The notes below the pieces were generated by a model that did not search any database, was not told the origin of the DNA, and was given only the letters and a program-made list of their open reading frames with translations. A stretch of DNA of 64,000 nucleotides from Branchiostoma floridae (taxonomy: Eukaryota > Chordata > Leptocardii > Amphioxiformes > Branchiostomatidae): contig NC_049979.1 of assembly GCF_000003815.2 (NCBI RefSeq), positions 10,448,471-10,512,470 on the forward strand, given 5' to 3'. Position numbers and translations under genes: made by a program. This document shows positions 46,658-58,000 of this stretch, one piece after another (positions within the stretch are counted from its first letter, which is position 1; every line of letters starts with the position of its first letter).

Positions 46658-49600
46658 ATGTCTAAAGGGTAAGATACACCCCTAAGATATGTTCAGACTT
46701 TATGTCATCGTCTTGATTTGTACAGAACAACTTTGTAACACCTGTGTGTGTGTGTGTGGGGGGGGGGGGGATTGGGGTAGTTGAAACTGCCTTCTTCTTC
46801 TGTGTTTTATACTGAAATGTACTCGGTTTAATCAAGGAGGTTGAAAGAGACCTCCTTGGTTTAATACATTTCAGTAATAATAGTGAAACTAACACAACGT
46901 TGAAAAGTGATGTTTATGTCGGACCAGAAATATACATGGTTGTGTAACTGCCAGGTACTTGCCAATGGTGTGTGAGTAGGGTAGAGTATTACGTTTGAGT
47001 TCTTCGGTTGGTAGGAGTATCACTCCAGTTGGAACGGTCAACCGCACATAGATGCTCTTGAACTCCTGTTGAACTTAGCTCATTATTCAGCTGACTGTCA
47101 TGTTGGGTGTGTGTGGACTATGCAACAATGTGTCAATAAATGAGTGTTGTTGATATCTACAGGGATTCCATTTGGGATCTTGCCATTGAGACGGTTCATC
47201 ATCAAGAGAAGGATGGGAAAGGTGAGGCTTCTGCAGTTGCTTTGTAACATACCTTATAAGTAAACTGAGTTTCCACGTGGTAATGATAAAATCTCCATAA
47301 AACGTTTTAAATTCAGCAGCAATCATCCTTCAATCATTCATCATCATGCTGCTACATGTAATCTCCAAGCAGATCTACAGGTGGCAAATGGAGATTGCCT
47401 GCCTGCCATGGTAGGATATGCTTGGAGATTTGCTGCAAAAAATTTTGTTTATAAAATCTAGTTGGTTGATGCCACATTTGAAATTTTTTAATTTTTGTTG
47501 TTGCTAAACTTCTCTTCAATTCCAGAAGGCCAGCAGGAGAACCGACCAGCAGAGGAAAGCTCAGTTCTCTTGATGGGCAGTAAAAGCTCTGTAAGTCTTA
47601 CATCCACACACTGACAGTTATGAAGAAAATCATTTCCATAGTCAGGTGGTAAGCTAACTTAAGATTTACATCAGTCAGATGCCTGAAATTCATAATTGTA
47701 ACTGTGATTGTGGACAACTGCTCAAGGTATAATGTTTCTTTCAACTTTCCTTGCAGGGTAAAACTTCAATCATCCTGAGGTTCCTAGACAGGTAAGACGA
47801 TAGAATCTTTATCTTGCAAATGGCAATGCCTTGACTGATTTTAGTTATAAAGTACATGTAGGTTATCTGCCGTATACACAATGATACATTGATATGCTGC
47901 AGTTTCTGTGCCATTTGGTTGGTTGGTTGCATGTTCTTATCATTTAACATGATTGTGAAATGCTTGCAGACTAATTTGGTCTACAATGTTGCTTCTTTAC
48001 ATTGCTATGAAGAACCATTAACAACTGGATGTGCTTTGTGATTAATTTGTTACTATGCCAATAACAATGCTAATGTCTACGTTTCCTTTGTTTTAATGTG
48101 GAATGTCCTGTCAGGGAAGGTCCTGTGTAAGTGTGACATGTTAATGTCAAGTCTGTGTAGCCTCTTTGTTTCTGTTGTAAACTCACCAAGTCTTTGCATG
48201 AGTCTGCATACTCTGGCCAAGTTTTTATTGCATGGCAAGATGCAAGCTTAAGTATAATGCACCAACCATCACATTTCATTGCAAATAACAGCTTGTATGT
48301 TGCTTTGTTATCATCTGTAACTTTTGTTCTCTCAAAGCTATGTTCTTACAGATTGTGTACTTATGCATGTGAATCCATGTCTAGTCCCACATGCATGCAC
48401 TTTTGAGAAATTCTTGGCATTGCATGCAATTAAGACATATGCTCTGGGCTGCTTTCACATGTTGAAGTAAAACAGTTGATATTAACAACAGCTTAGCTTG
48501 TACATGTATACTGAACAAACCATTGCTGCATAAGATACCAATATTGGTCTATCACTAGCCCCATGATGTCCTCTCATGTGTATATTTTTCTGACAGCAGT
48601 GTTTGAGTGTCCCTTTGTCCAGTCCATAACATCAATTGGTAAATGGGTCTTGTGCTTCCAGGATTTTTATGATATTATTAAATGCATATGTTACATACTT
48701 TGATGTATATAATTTATAAACCTGTGTGCTCATTACATTGTATAATGATATGGCCGTCCTAGTATAATTCAGTGATTGTGTGATCTGTCTTTGTTAATAT
48801 ATGTCCTCCTTTTTTCTCCATCCGATTCAGAGATGAAGCTGCAAAGCCCACAACTGCTCTTGAGTTCACCTTTGGCAGGAGAGCCAGAAACAACCTGGTG
48901 AGTTACAGTTTTTATCTGTTCAGAAGTTAAGATCTTTTACCAACATTTCAGTGACGTTAGTTGCTATCATCTCTGCATTCCTGTTACTGCAAGCTGGAAT
49001 TGCTGCAAGATTTGGGCCAGGGCAGTGTGTGAATTTGTATCCTTGTAAAACATATATGTCTGCTTAAAATTTCAGGCCAAAGATGTGGTGAATATTTGGG
49101 AGCTCGGAGGTGGGACCTTTCTATCCAGACTGGTTGACACAGCCATAAATGTTAACAGTGTCAGGTAGGTCATTGTATCCCAGCAATATTTCATGTTTAA
49201 TGACTACACTACTGTCAAAAGAGAGAGAGAGAGAGAGAGAGAGACGACTGCAGCCAAGCACAAGATCATTTATGCCTATACTATTGCCAGAACAGGTCCT
49301 TATTTGATCCTTTGGTTCTTAATGGTACACAGATGATATTTTGAGTGATGACTGAGACCATGACTGCACTTAGATACTTATTTCTCTCTAGCTCATTTTA
49401 TAGTCTCATGGCTCAGAGAGTCTCTCTCTTGCTTGACCTCTGGTTCACTGTACATGCTTGTTACTATAGGTGAGTCTATGCTACAAAACAAAATGTAGTC
49501 TGCCTTCTAACATCAGATTCAATAAACAATAGATGTTACCATTGCTCCCACCAACAGACAGTTAGCTGTCATGCTAGTGCTGGACCTGTCCAGACCTGAC

Positions 49601-52146
49601 GACCTGTGGGTTACCATGGAGACCCTCCTAAAACAGGCACGTGCGGCAGCTGACAGGTCCATCACTGAGCTGGACAAGCTGCAACCTGGAGTGAAACAGG
49701 CCCTCAGGAAGAAGGCCTGGGAGAAGTATGATGAACATCCTGTAAGTATAGTTGTTGGTCTGCCTCCTGCAATAAACTGTGACAGACAGAAGTTCAAGTG
49801 TATAATTAATTCCCACCTCTGGGCTTTATGATAGTGTCCTGTCAAAATAGAACTGACAGCCAAGCTAAGCTGCTAAGCTGAGGTCATTGGCTTCATTTCT
49901 TCCTTTTTTCTGGTAACATTTGCATTTTGCTTTGAAAGCATAAAGATGAAATCAAACTCAAATGTTTCCTTGCTTTCTCCAAATCAACAGGATAAAGAGA
50001 TGGTGGACCCCTTCCCTGTTCCTCTGGTCATTGTTGGTGGAAAGTATGATGTTTTCCAGGTAAGGATTTAGATCTATATGAAATGAATATGTAATGTATG
50101 TGAAAAGCTGGCAGACAACAAGTACAATTAATGTGATTCTAGCAGGCTCATACCAACCCTTCAACAGACCACAAGTCTTAAATTTACTTTATTGTTATCA
50201 ATCTTTCAGATCATGGTGTGTTAGCAACTTGTATGTAGAATTTTTATGTTGTAAGACAATGTTTGTCATTGTAAATTTCAGTGTAACACGTATTGAATGC
50301 TAAGCCATTGATTAGATAGAGGTGCATAAAAGTAGGATACAAAATGATAGAAAGACAGTTAAAAGTTTTGATGTTTCACTGATATATTTTTGTACATAGA
50401 GATGTTTAAAAAGTAGATACAAAATGACATAAATACAGTTAGATGCTTTAATGTTTCCCAGATATATGGGTGTTTCAATAAATTGGAAACCCATTTCAAG
50501 CCACTTTCCTTTCCATATTTCTGTTTGTAGGACTTTGACTCAGAGAAGAGAAAGATTATCTGCAAGACACTGAGATTTGTTGCTCACAATTATGGCGCAT
50601 CACTGTTGGTAGGTTGTTGCTTACTTTACTCATTCCTTTGTGTGAAATGTAATCAAGAAGTGTGATGGGTGTCACTCAAAACGTCCAAAAATAATCCCCA
50701 TATCTTCTCCTGTGGCAGAGGTTGATTTGTCTTGAATACTTGAATGTCTAATACTCAGAAATGCAACAGTGACACATTGTCCCTTTTCTATGTCTACTAA
50801 TGATAAGAGAGTAATTCTGTCCAACTTATTACCTCTCAAAGGTATTTTTGCTTGTCTATCAGGTATACCGGTATTAATCATGATCCAAATTTCTGCAGTT
50901 TTTCAGCCTGAAGATGAAGCAGCTGATTGACAGGGGGAGGGTGATGTTTAACCACCTGTCCTTCGGCGCTGCAGCTCCACAACTCAAGTCCATGCAGCTG
51001 GAGCACAACAAGCCCATCTACATCCCTGCTGGAGCAGATGGATTCCAACAGATAGGTAGACATCATCTTTACCTGGCTCTGTTTCATGCAGGAGTTAAAT
51101 GTACTGATACAAGTATTAGTGAACATGTAACGCATGTTTCTTACAGTAGAATTATGTTGGGTCTCCAACAAATCGATATCATCTCCAGCTTTTTTTGCTA
51201 ATACATAGTATGTTCTTAGCTCTCAAGTGTATATCAGACTAGCTCTTATGTAATGTGTACTGTGAGATGCATCACAATTTTTTTCTCCCTTATGAAGGTC
51301 CACCTCCCCTACCAGAGGGCAATGTTGGTACCATGAGTGCCAGAAATCCAGTGGAACTGTGGAAACAGGCTTTTACTGGCCACTTCCCACAGGTAAGCCT
51401 ATGCCATAATTTGATTCTTCTTGATTACCTTCTGGCAAACAGATGTAATAGGATCTCTTCTAACACAGTTGCACTTTGAATTCTGCCGATTTAAGTATTT
51501 TCCTTGGATAATTGGTTATATAGTTCATAACCAAAACTGCACAGTATGCCTGTCAACATTTCATAGTCCTTCCGTTATCTTCCTCAGAGCAATACTGACC
51601 GGTTCTACTTGTTACTGTTAGGTGGTGCTGCAGTTGAAAGGATGTGGTCCCAATCGTGACTACGCTTGCATGTATCCCCCCTCATCAAGTTTTGCTTGTT
51701 GTTTTGCAGGTGTCAGCTGTCCCCACAGTGCAGGATGACCCTGCTAAGGATCCCCAGTATGCAGAGTCTAGCATTGATGCCATGAGGCAACAGAAGGATG
51801 AGGTAAGATAGCCCTGTAGTCTCCAAGCAGAATGTTGAGTGGACAATTGACAGTCCTTCAACCCATGAAAGCTACATTGTAGTTGGTTAGAAAACTTGTT
51901 CTTGGGGTCCTAAACCTGTTGCGGAAAAAGTTCCTCAAAACATGTTTGTTCCTTGTATTGTGAAACTTTGGAGACAGAATTAAAAAAACTTTGCTGGCAG
52001 GTTAATGTGTTCAAGAATATAAAAATTTATCTTCTTTAATATCCACATTAATTTTTTTTGTTTTACAGGAACTGGAGAGATACAGAAAAAATGCTGAGAG
52101 AAAAGCAAGAGAAATTGCCAGGATGAGAGATGGGTTGAAGATGTAG
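46658..52146 (+). CDS. DYNC2LI1: Cytoplasmic dynein 2 light intermediate chain 1
   Basis: The coding exons are 46658-46668, 47163-47221, 47526-47590, 47757-47791, 48831-48897, 49076-49164, 49558-49741, 49991-50059, 50531-50608, 50899-51055, 51298-51392, 51710-51802 and 52069-52146. They total 1080 bases, 359 residues, against about 351 in human. The product is the light intermediate chain of dynein-2, the retrograde intraflagellar transport motor in cilia. A Ras-like fold begins with a Walker A loop, G41-x4-GKT48 (GSKSSGKT). It continues with LEFTFGRRA, the WELGGG switch-like motif, [31 protein letters not shown] and [20 protein letters not shown], all family landmarks. The C-terminus is a charged helix ([16 protein letters not shown]). 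Coding exon 1 holds only MSK plus two bases, and the ATG is the first in the exon. It shares a promoter with CLHC1. Confidence 0.95.
46811..46874. repeat. 64 bp palindromic element containing the CAAGGAGGT core
   Basis: The outer arms ACTGAAATGTA / TACATTTCAGT enclose inner arms AATCAAGGAGGT / ACCTCCTTGGTT around a short spacer. It is the longest member of the CAAGGAGGT palindrome family in this window and suggests the family is a very short inverted-repeat element. It is in DYNC2LI1 intron 1. Confidence 0.6.
47360..47430. repeat. Inverted repeat of the AATCTCCAAGC family
   Basis: AATCTCCAAGC at 47360-47370 faces GCTTGGAGATT at 47420-47430, with partial symmetry extending about 8 bp inward (AGATCTAC against GTAGGATAT). 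The same AATCTCCAAGCAGATCCTAC motif occurs at 63377-63396, so it is a dispersed repeat end. It is in a DYNC2LI1 intron. Confidence 0.5.
49221..49244. repeat. (GA)n microsatellite
   Basis: About twelve GA units, uninterrupted, in the DYNC2LI1 intron after the exon ending at 49164. Confidence 0.9.
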
Positions 52147-52193
52147 ATACTAAAATACACAGAGCTTTGTTATATCATAGATGACTTGTCCCC

Positions 52194-52199
52194 AATAAA
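52194..52199 (+). terminator. DYNC2LI1 polyadenylation signal
   Basis: This is the first AATAAA after the DYNC2LI1 stop, 48 bp downstream, implying a short 3' UTR. Confidence 0.65.
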
Positions 52200-55034
52200 G
52201 AGTATTTTGGTGTGTTTGAATACAGGATATTTCTGACATGTACATATTTCTGTGGCTATAAAATATAAAGAGACAGATATCAAAATGATTTGCTCATGGC
52301 CGCACTACTTGCACTTTTTATTGGCACAGTTGTATATATTACATACATGTAGTACTGGCTGTATATTCTGCAGCTATAGAAAATATTATAATGTGTTTGG
52401 AATGTCACAGACTGATGATATAATTATTTCCTATCATTCCTATCATCCATTTCCTATCATTGTCATCCAATAGTATAACTGCATAGCAGTTAAAAAATTA
52501 ACTCTGAACGCATTGTTCCCAGCACTTATGCAAAACTGCATTGTACAGAGAGAACCATTTGAATGTGATGACCACTGACTGGATGTCAAAGTATTAAAAA
52601 AACTGACCGTGGATCACAGGATGTGAACCTTTTTCTTCTTCATGTGGCTCCACAATAAGAAAACCAGTATGTCCTGTATTAATATTGGTACATACTGTAC
52701 AATGTAAGTCACGATCAGTATTTTACAATCATGTAAACAATCACTAATGTAAATGTATTTAAATGATCACTTTGATTCCCAAATGTTTCTCTATTACATA
52801 GTATAGGTCAGAAATACATCTGTCTCCACTGATTGAACAGGTCCAATTACAACAGGAAGCATTAACGTAATATAAATGTGATATTTCCACTGGTTTGACC
52901 ACAAATTTGTTCTGATGACAGAGACATTCTGTAACTATCTGTATAGCTGATTTAAGTCTCCCTTGGCATATCACACCACCTGAAGGCTATTGGCTACTAC
53001 ATTGAAGGCTATTTAAATTGCTTACCTCACAGAATGTTATAAGTTAAGTCCACATGGTGTCAGGCTCCTTTTGCTTTGTCAGGCATTTTGTGTTGCAGAG
53101 AGAGGTACAGGAAAAAAAGTACCGGTACCTTGGGCTTTCAGGTTGCATAGCTTAATGTGGGCTGCAAAGCACTTAGTTGGAAATGATACAGGCCAAGCAC
53201 AAGACATAGACACGAATTATACTCATTATATATATATATATACTAATGTAGATTGTGTAGGACATTGTTCCCACTGTGGCTTTGGAATATCACATAAACT
53301 TATCAATGTTCCCAACTTTCCATCTCAAAGCAATTGTCTGCATGTACATTTTGCATTCATAAATAGAATCTCTAGGCAGATCTTTTGGAAGGAAATCATA
53401 ACTGCTATCAAAAATCTGTCAAACAGGCATGGACAAATCTTGGATGGTCAGAATGATTTTGCCCCCTCCCCACACACACACAAAGATCTGCTTGCACAAA
53501 TAAAAACTTCTAAATTACAATGCAAACATGACCACTTTGTAAAGTGCAACATTTCTGCATTAGTCTAAATCTACTACTTATGGATCATAAAATCATAACA
53601 TGGCAGCTTCTCTTTCATAAGTCATGGTGAAACACCAAAGCAATAAATAGGCAACACTTACAGTTTTCCTATATTGGCACAGATTAAAAGTTCCACATGT
53701 AATAATTCCTACCTGTGAAAAAGTGGAATGGAAGGAGTAAAACCTGTTTGCTGCACTGTACACTGCAGCAGCTAATTGACACTTTTTAAAAACATACTTG
53801 CACAATAAAATCAGTCTTCTGGAATGGTAGCATTTACCTTACAACATAATATATTACTCTTTATATTGACAAACACACCTACAAGCCCAACATAAACCAA
53901 GAGAAAGTTGATCCATTAAGTAACCTTGAAGAAGACATAATCCGCCATTCTTCTTATAAAATAGCAGAATACATTGCATTGGTTACATCTATTACAGCAT
54001 TTAAAATGGTAATTAAGGTTCTTTCAGAAACGCGTACTCACTCTGTCAGTCAGTCTATAACGTTACAGACTATGACACTACGCAAATGCATTACAAGCTA
54101 GCATAAACACCTCCCCATCATGATTTATAGTTATCAAATTATGCTAATGACAGTTACTTGTCTGCCATCTTCCCCATATAAGACAGTATCAAGTCCTATT
54201 TATCTCAAATGGAAAAGAAATTCCAAAACCTTTTGGCAGCTGTTTCCGATGTATCTCAGAGGAAACAATGTGCCTGCAGTATTATAATTACAAGTAAAAA
54301 AGAAACTCCACAACCTTTTGGCAGCTGTTTCCGATGTATCTCGGAGGAAACAATATGCCAACAGTATCATAATGACAAGTAAAAAAGAAATTCCACAACC
54401 TTTTGGCAGCTGTATCTGATGTATCTCAGAGCCAACAATATGCCAACAGTATTATGATGAGACATGATTCACACTTCTTCAGGTGACCCTATGTTTCCTA
54501 TTTAATCCACCAGTGCTGAGGCTACTGTAACACCTTTCCTTTCAGTCACTTGACATCTAAGTAGTAATAATGTTTTGCAATAGTAAGACCTTGCATAAAT
54601 AGATTTAAAAGCTGTCTGGTCAGACTTCATGCATAATATTTCCACACAGGTATTGGAAGATCTTTCTGCAGCCCTGGGTTAAGTTTGATACACTTTCCCC
54701 TGAAACTTCTCTTTGTTTTACCTTCCTGACAATGTGTCCCATCCTGAACAAGAGCCCCTGTCACCTTTAAGTTCAGTAACATGTCCCACTATCTTCCTAA
54801 CACTTGTTTCTGTCTACGTTATTGTCCTAGCACTTGTTTCTGTGACAGGTTTGTGTCAGAGTGTTTTGGTCACTAAGACAGTAGATAGACCTGTGGATGA
54901 TGGATAAAGTCATTTTGGTAGACATGCCCCAGTGAGAAAGGGTCAGGTTCAGGGGACAGGTAACAAACTCAAACCAAGGCCTGTGTTGTAACATTCTGTA
55001 TCATATGGTAGTCTGCTGTAGGAGCTCCCGCCTG
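52200..55034. other. Region between convergent DYNC2LI1 and GALNT genes; probable long GALNT 3' UTR
   Basis: No frame here has a recognisable domain. Minus-strand AATAAA (TTTATT at 52317-52322) could end the GALNT transcript after a 2.7 kb 3' UTR. The region holds a short TA run near 53226-53241 and the 85 bp repeat array at 54212-54457. Open frames such as 53071-53568 are AT-rich and unsupported. Confidence 0.45.
54212..54457. repeat. Three-unit 85 bp tandem repeat
   Basis: CCTTTTGGCAGCTG starts at 54229, 54314 and 54399, exactly 85 bp apart. Units share AAAGAAATTCCA upstream and GATGTATCTC..AG..AACAATATGCC downstream, with few differences. It lies 0.6 kb beyond the GALNT stop, within its presumed 3' UTR. 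Confidence 0.8.
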
Positions 55035-58000
55035 TCATCTCTGCTTGTTGTCCAGAGTGTACTCCCACTGCTGGGAGACTCTGGTTTTGTCACACTGCTC
55101 GATGGTGACCCCCAGGCCCTGGGCAGCCTCCACACTGTCCAGACACAGTCCTGTTGCAATGTGCATGAGCAGGCGGTCCTGGCGTTTCCACCTCTGTAAA
55201 CAAGAATCCGGTAACAGATACTTTATGGAGTGACCAAAAGGAAACACAGGCAAGGGAATCATCTTGCACATCATGTCAAAGGTCAGTAAAAGAAAGATCT
55301 AACTTCCATACTTTCGAGTACTAAATGCTTATCTTCCTGTGATATTTAATCCTTATGTAAGTCTTGATTTTATCTGACAGATCTCCTTTATACACTTGAG
55401 ATACATGAAAATCAATACCCATAGCTAACAGTGAAAATTGCCAGTCTATAGTTGTCTAGATTGATATAACACAGCCTCTCCAGAGCATACAACCAGGTAA
55501 TGTGTGACATGACAGAGCACAATGGAGGTACAATATTCAGGAAACATGGAGAGAAATTAACTGTCCTGTCTCATTCTCCAGCAGACATCATACATCCCTG
55601 TAACAGTGCTGACAGACACATCGTCTACTCCATACATCCTGCTCCTGATGTGCTCTGAGAATTTTCTGTCGCCATGTTTATAAATTGCTTCATTACAAGT
55701 ACCAGCAGGTCCTCCATGGCACTGCCTCTGTCAGGTATCAAGGCAATTATTCATGGAACATCACTTGTTGTAGAATGAGGTCTTAAGAAAAGTGGACTTG
55801 CATGTAGGTACAAAACTGCTTTCCACTACTAATGACCTATGTCAGCAAAATTTACACATGCTGTGAAAGCGTATTTAACTTTCCCGATCTTGACATTTCA
55901 GACGCGTGGCAGATGACAATGACTGAATGTGGGTAGATTATGAAATCTATGGACAGAATTGCAATGCAAGCCTAGGCCTATAGGAATGTCATTCTGACAT
56001 GATTCAATTTCCTGCTTGGCAACTTGTCAAACAGTTCCCAGTACATCAGATCTTGTTATCGCTGACAGGTCTATCAACAACCTCCCAGCAGATGACACCT
56101 ACCATTTTGTTTTCTTGGATGTTACAGGTGATGAGGTACACCAGTGTTCCGGGGATGGCTGTGTCAGCCGCCAAGCACCACGACCACGACCCGTGCTGGA
56201 TCATGTTACGTTTGGTCAAAGCCCATTGCTGCATGGAAAGATTACAAATCAACATGCTGTTAGACATATTAGATGGTTGGACATTTCAACTAGATAGATT
56301 ACGTATTTTGCCAAGCACACGACTCACCCCTCATAGTACATGGGCATGTACATGTACAATGTATCTGTTATGGATCTGATGTGAAACCTTGCCTCAAGGC
56401 TTACATGTATGTATAGGTATTTTGCAAAGCACACCTAGTCACCCCTACTCTCATACTAGTACAAGTGAATGTATCTGTTACTGACCTGACATGAAGCCAT
56501 GCCTCGTGGCTCCATTATATTGCCAAGCACAGGTGTCACCCCTACTCTCGTTCTACTACATGTGCACTGCCAGTGGGAGTCAGACGCTTCACCAAACAGC
56601 CTCCTTGGTAGCGAAACGGACATGTTTTGAGTATCGCCCATTCACAAGTACCGGACCTGGACCTAATTCTCTGGACCTGAACCGTACCTGTACCTGAATT
56701 TTCTGTGCCGGTACCCACCCTAGTGCTTGTACATGTTTCTGTTACTGACCTGACGCGAGGCCATGCCACTACCAGGATGTAAGTTGCAGGCCTGCATGCC
56801 CACCGCACCAGGCGGCTTGTGCCCCAGTGTGTCCAGACACTGATCGGCCTGCTTCAGTTCGCCCCATTTCATGTTGCTGCCAGGAATGCTGTTTTCAAAA
56901 GAGACTTTTGGTTTAGACATGGCATAAAAGTATGTCCAATTATTTCACTATCATTGTATAGACAAGCATCCTATCACAAGGCTGCAATACACCACACACA
57001 ATGTAGGCTATAGACTAGCAGAGGAAGTATTTCAAATTTGCATACATTTTCTTAAAAGATATGGAATACTCCTGGACAGCCTGTTTAAAGCACTTCTCAA
57101 ACTCACAGCCATGCACAAGAAGAAAGAGGATATTTGCCTTGCATTAGTTGCCTTCCACATACTTCAACCATGCCCATTTTCCTTACATCTAACAGTATGT
57201 TCTGCATCCTTCATAGGATCTTTGACAGGCATGAACATATTATACAATAAATCATTTCTGCCAATGCAGCAACACCATCTTTTTATATGTACCACCATTA
57301 ATGTTAGTACAGTCCACCACCTGCACCTTAGTAATACAGTTATTTCCACATGCACATCACCACAGCCTTCCAAGCACCATTTCTCTGACCTGATATACAT
57401 GTAGACAGACTTTTGGTGGCTGTAAATTCCTGTCAGAGGAGGGCAAAATATTACATAATTTTGCTCTTATTTGTGATAGATACACATCATTTCAAACCTG
57501 TCAAGCAATGATCTTTTGCATTCATTTTGTTTTCTTTGGTTTGTTTTTGTATTTGGAAAATTTACTGATAATCTTACAACACATGGTAGATTCCCCCTGT
57601 ATAACTCATCAATGAACAAAGCAATACAATCTCACATTCTTTCTCCTTCAGCATGTATCAATTTTAAAATACTTGTGACCTAATGTCAATCAGCCTACTC
57701 ACTGTACTAGCACAACAGTCCCAAATGCCCCACCTATTTGTGTCCCTTCAACCTTTGAAGAGGATTTAGAGCAAACAAAATTAAGTGTCAGAGACCACAG
57801 GTGTGGACAATTTCCACTTGTTTATCCCCACACACAGACTACAAAGCTGGCATTGATTACAAAACAGTTGGATATAAGTGCATGGTAAGATGGGGCATTT
57901 TGATTTAGCAGTTCAATTAGTTCAACACTGAATTTGAATATTATACATTGTATCAGAAAACTGACTTTATCATCCTTTATATCTTAACTTCTACTTGACT

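Noticed and set aside
53071-53568. 165-residue open frame between DYNC2LI1 and GALNT
   Set aside because: It has AT-rich low-complexity composition, includes a TA microsatellite, and shows no domain.
56046-56379. Plus-strand open frames over the GALNT lectin exons
   Set aside because: They are antisense to a well-supported exon with ricin-domain motifs.
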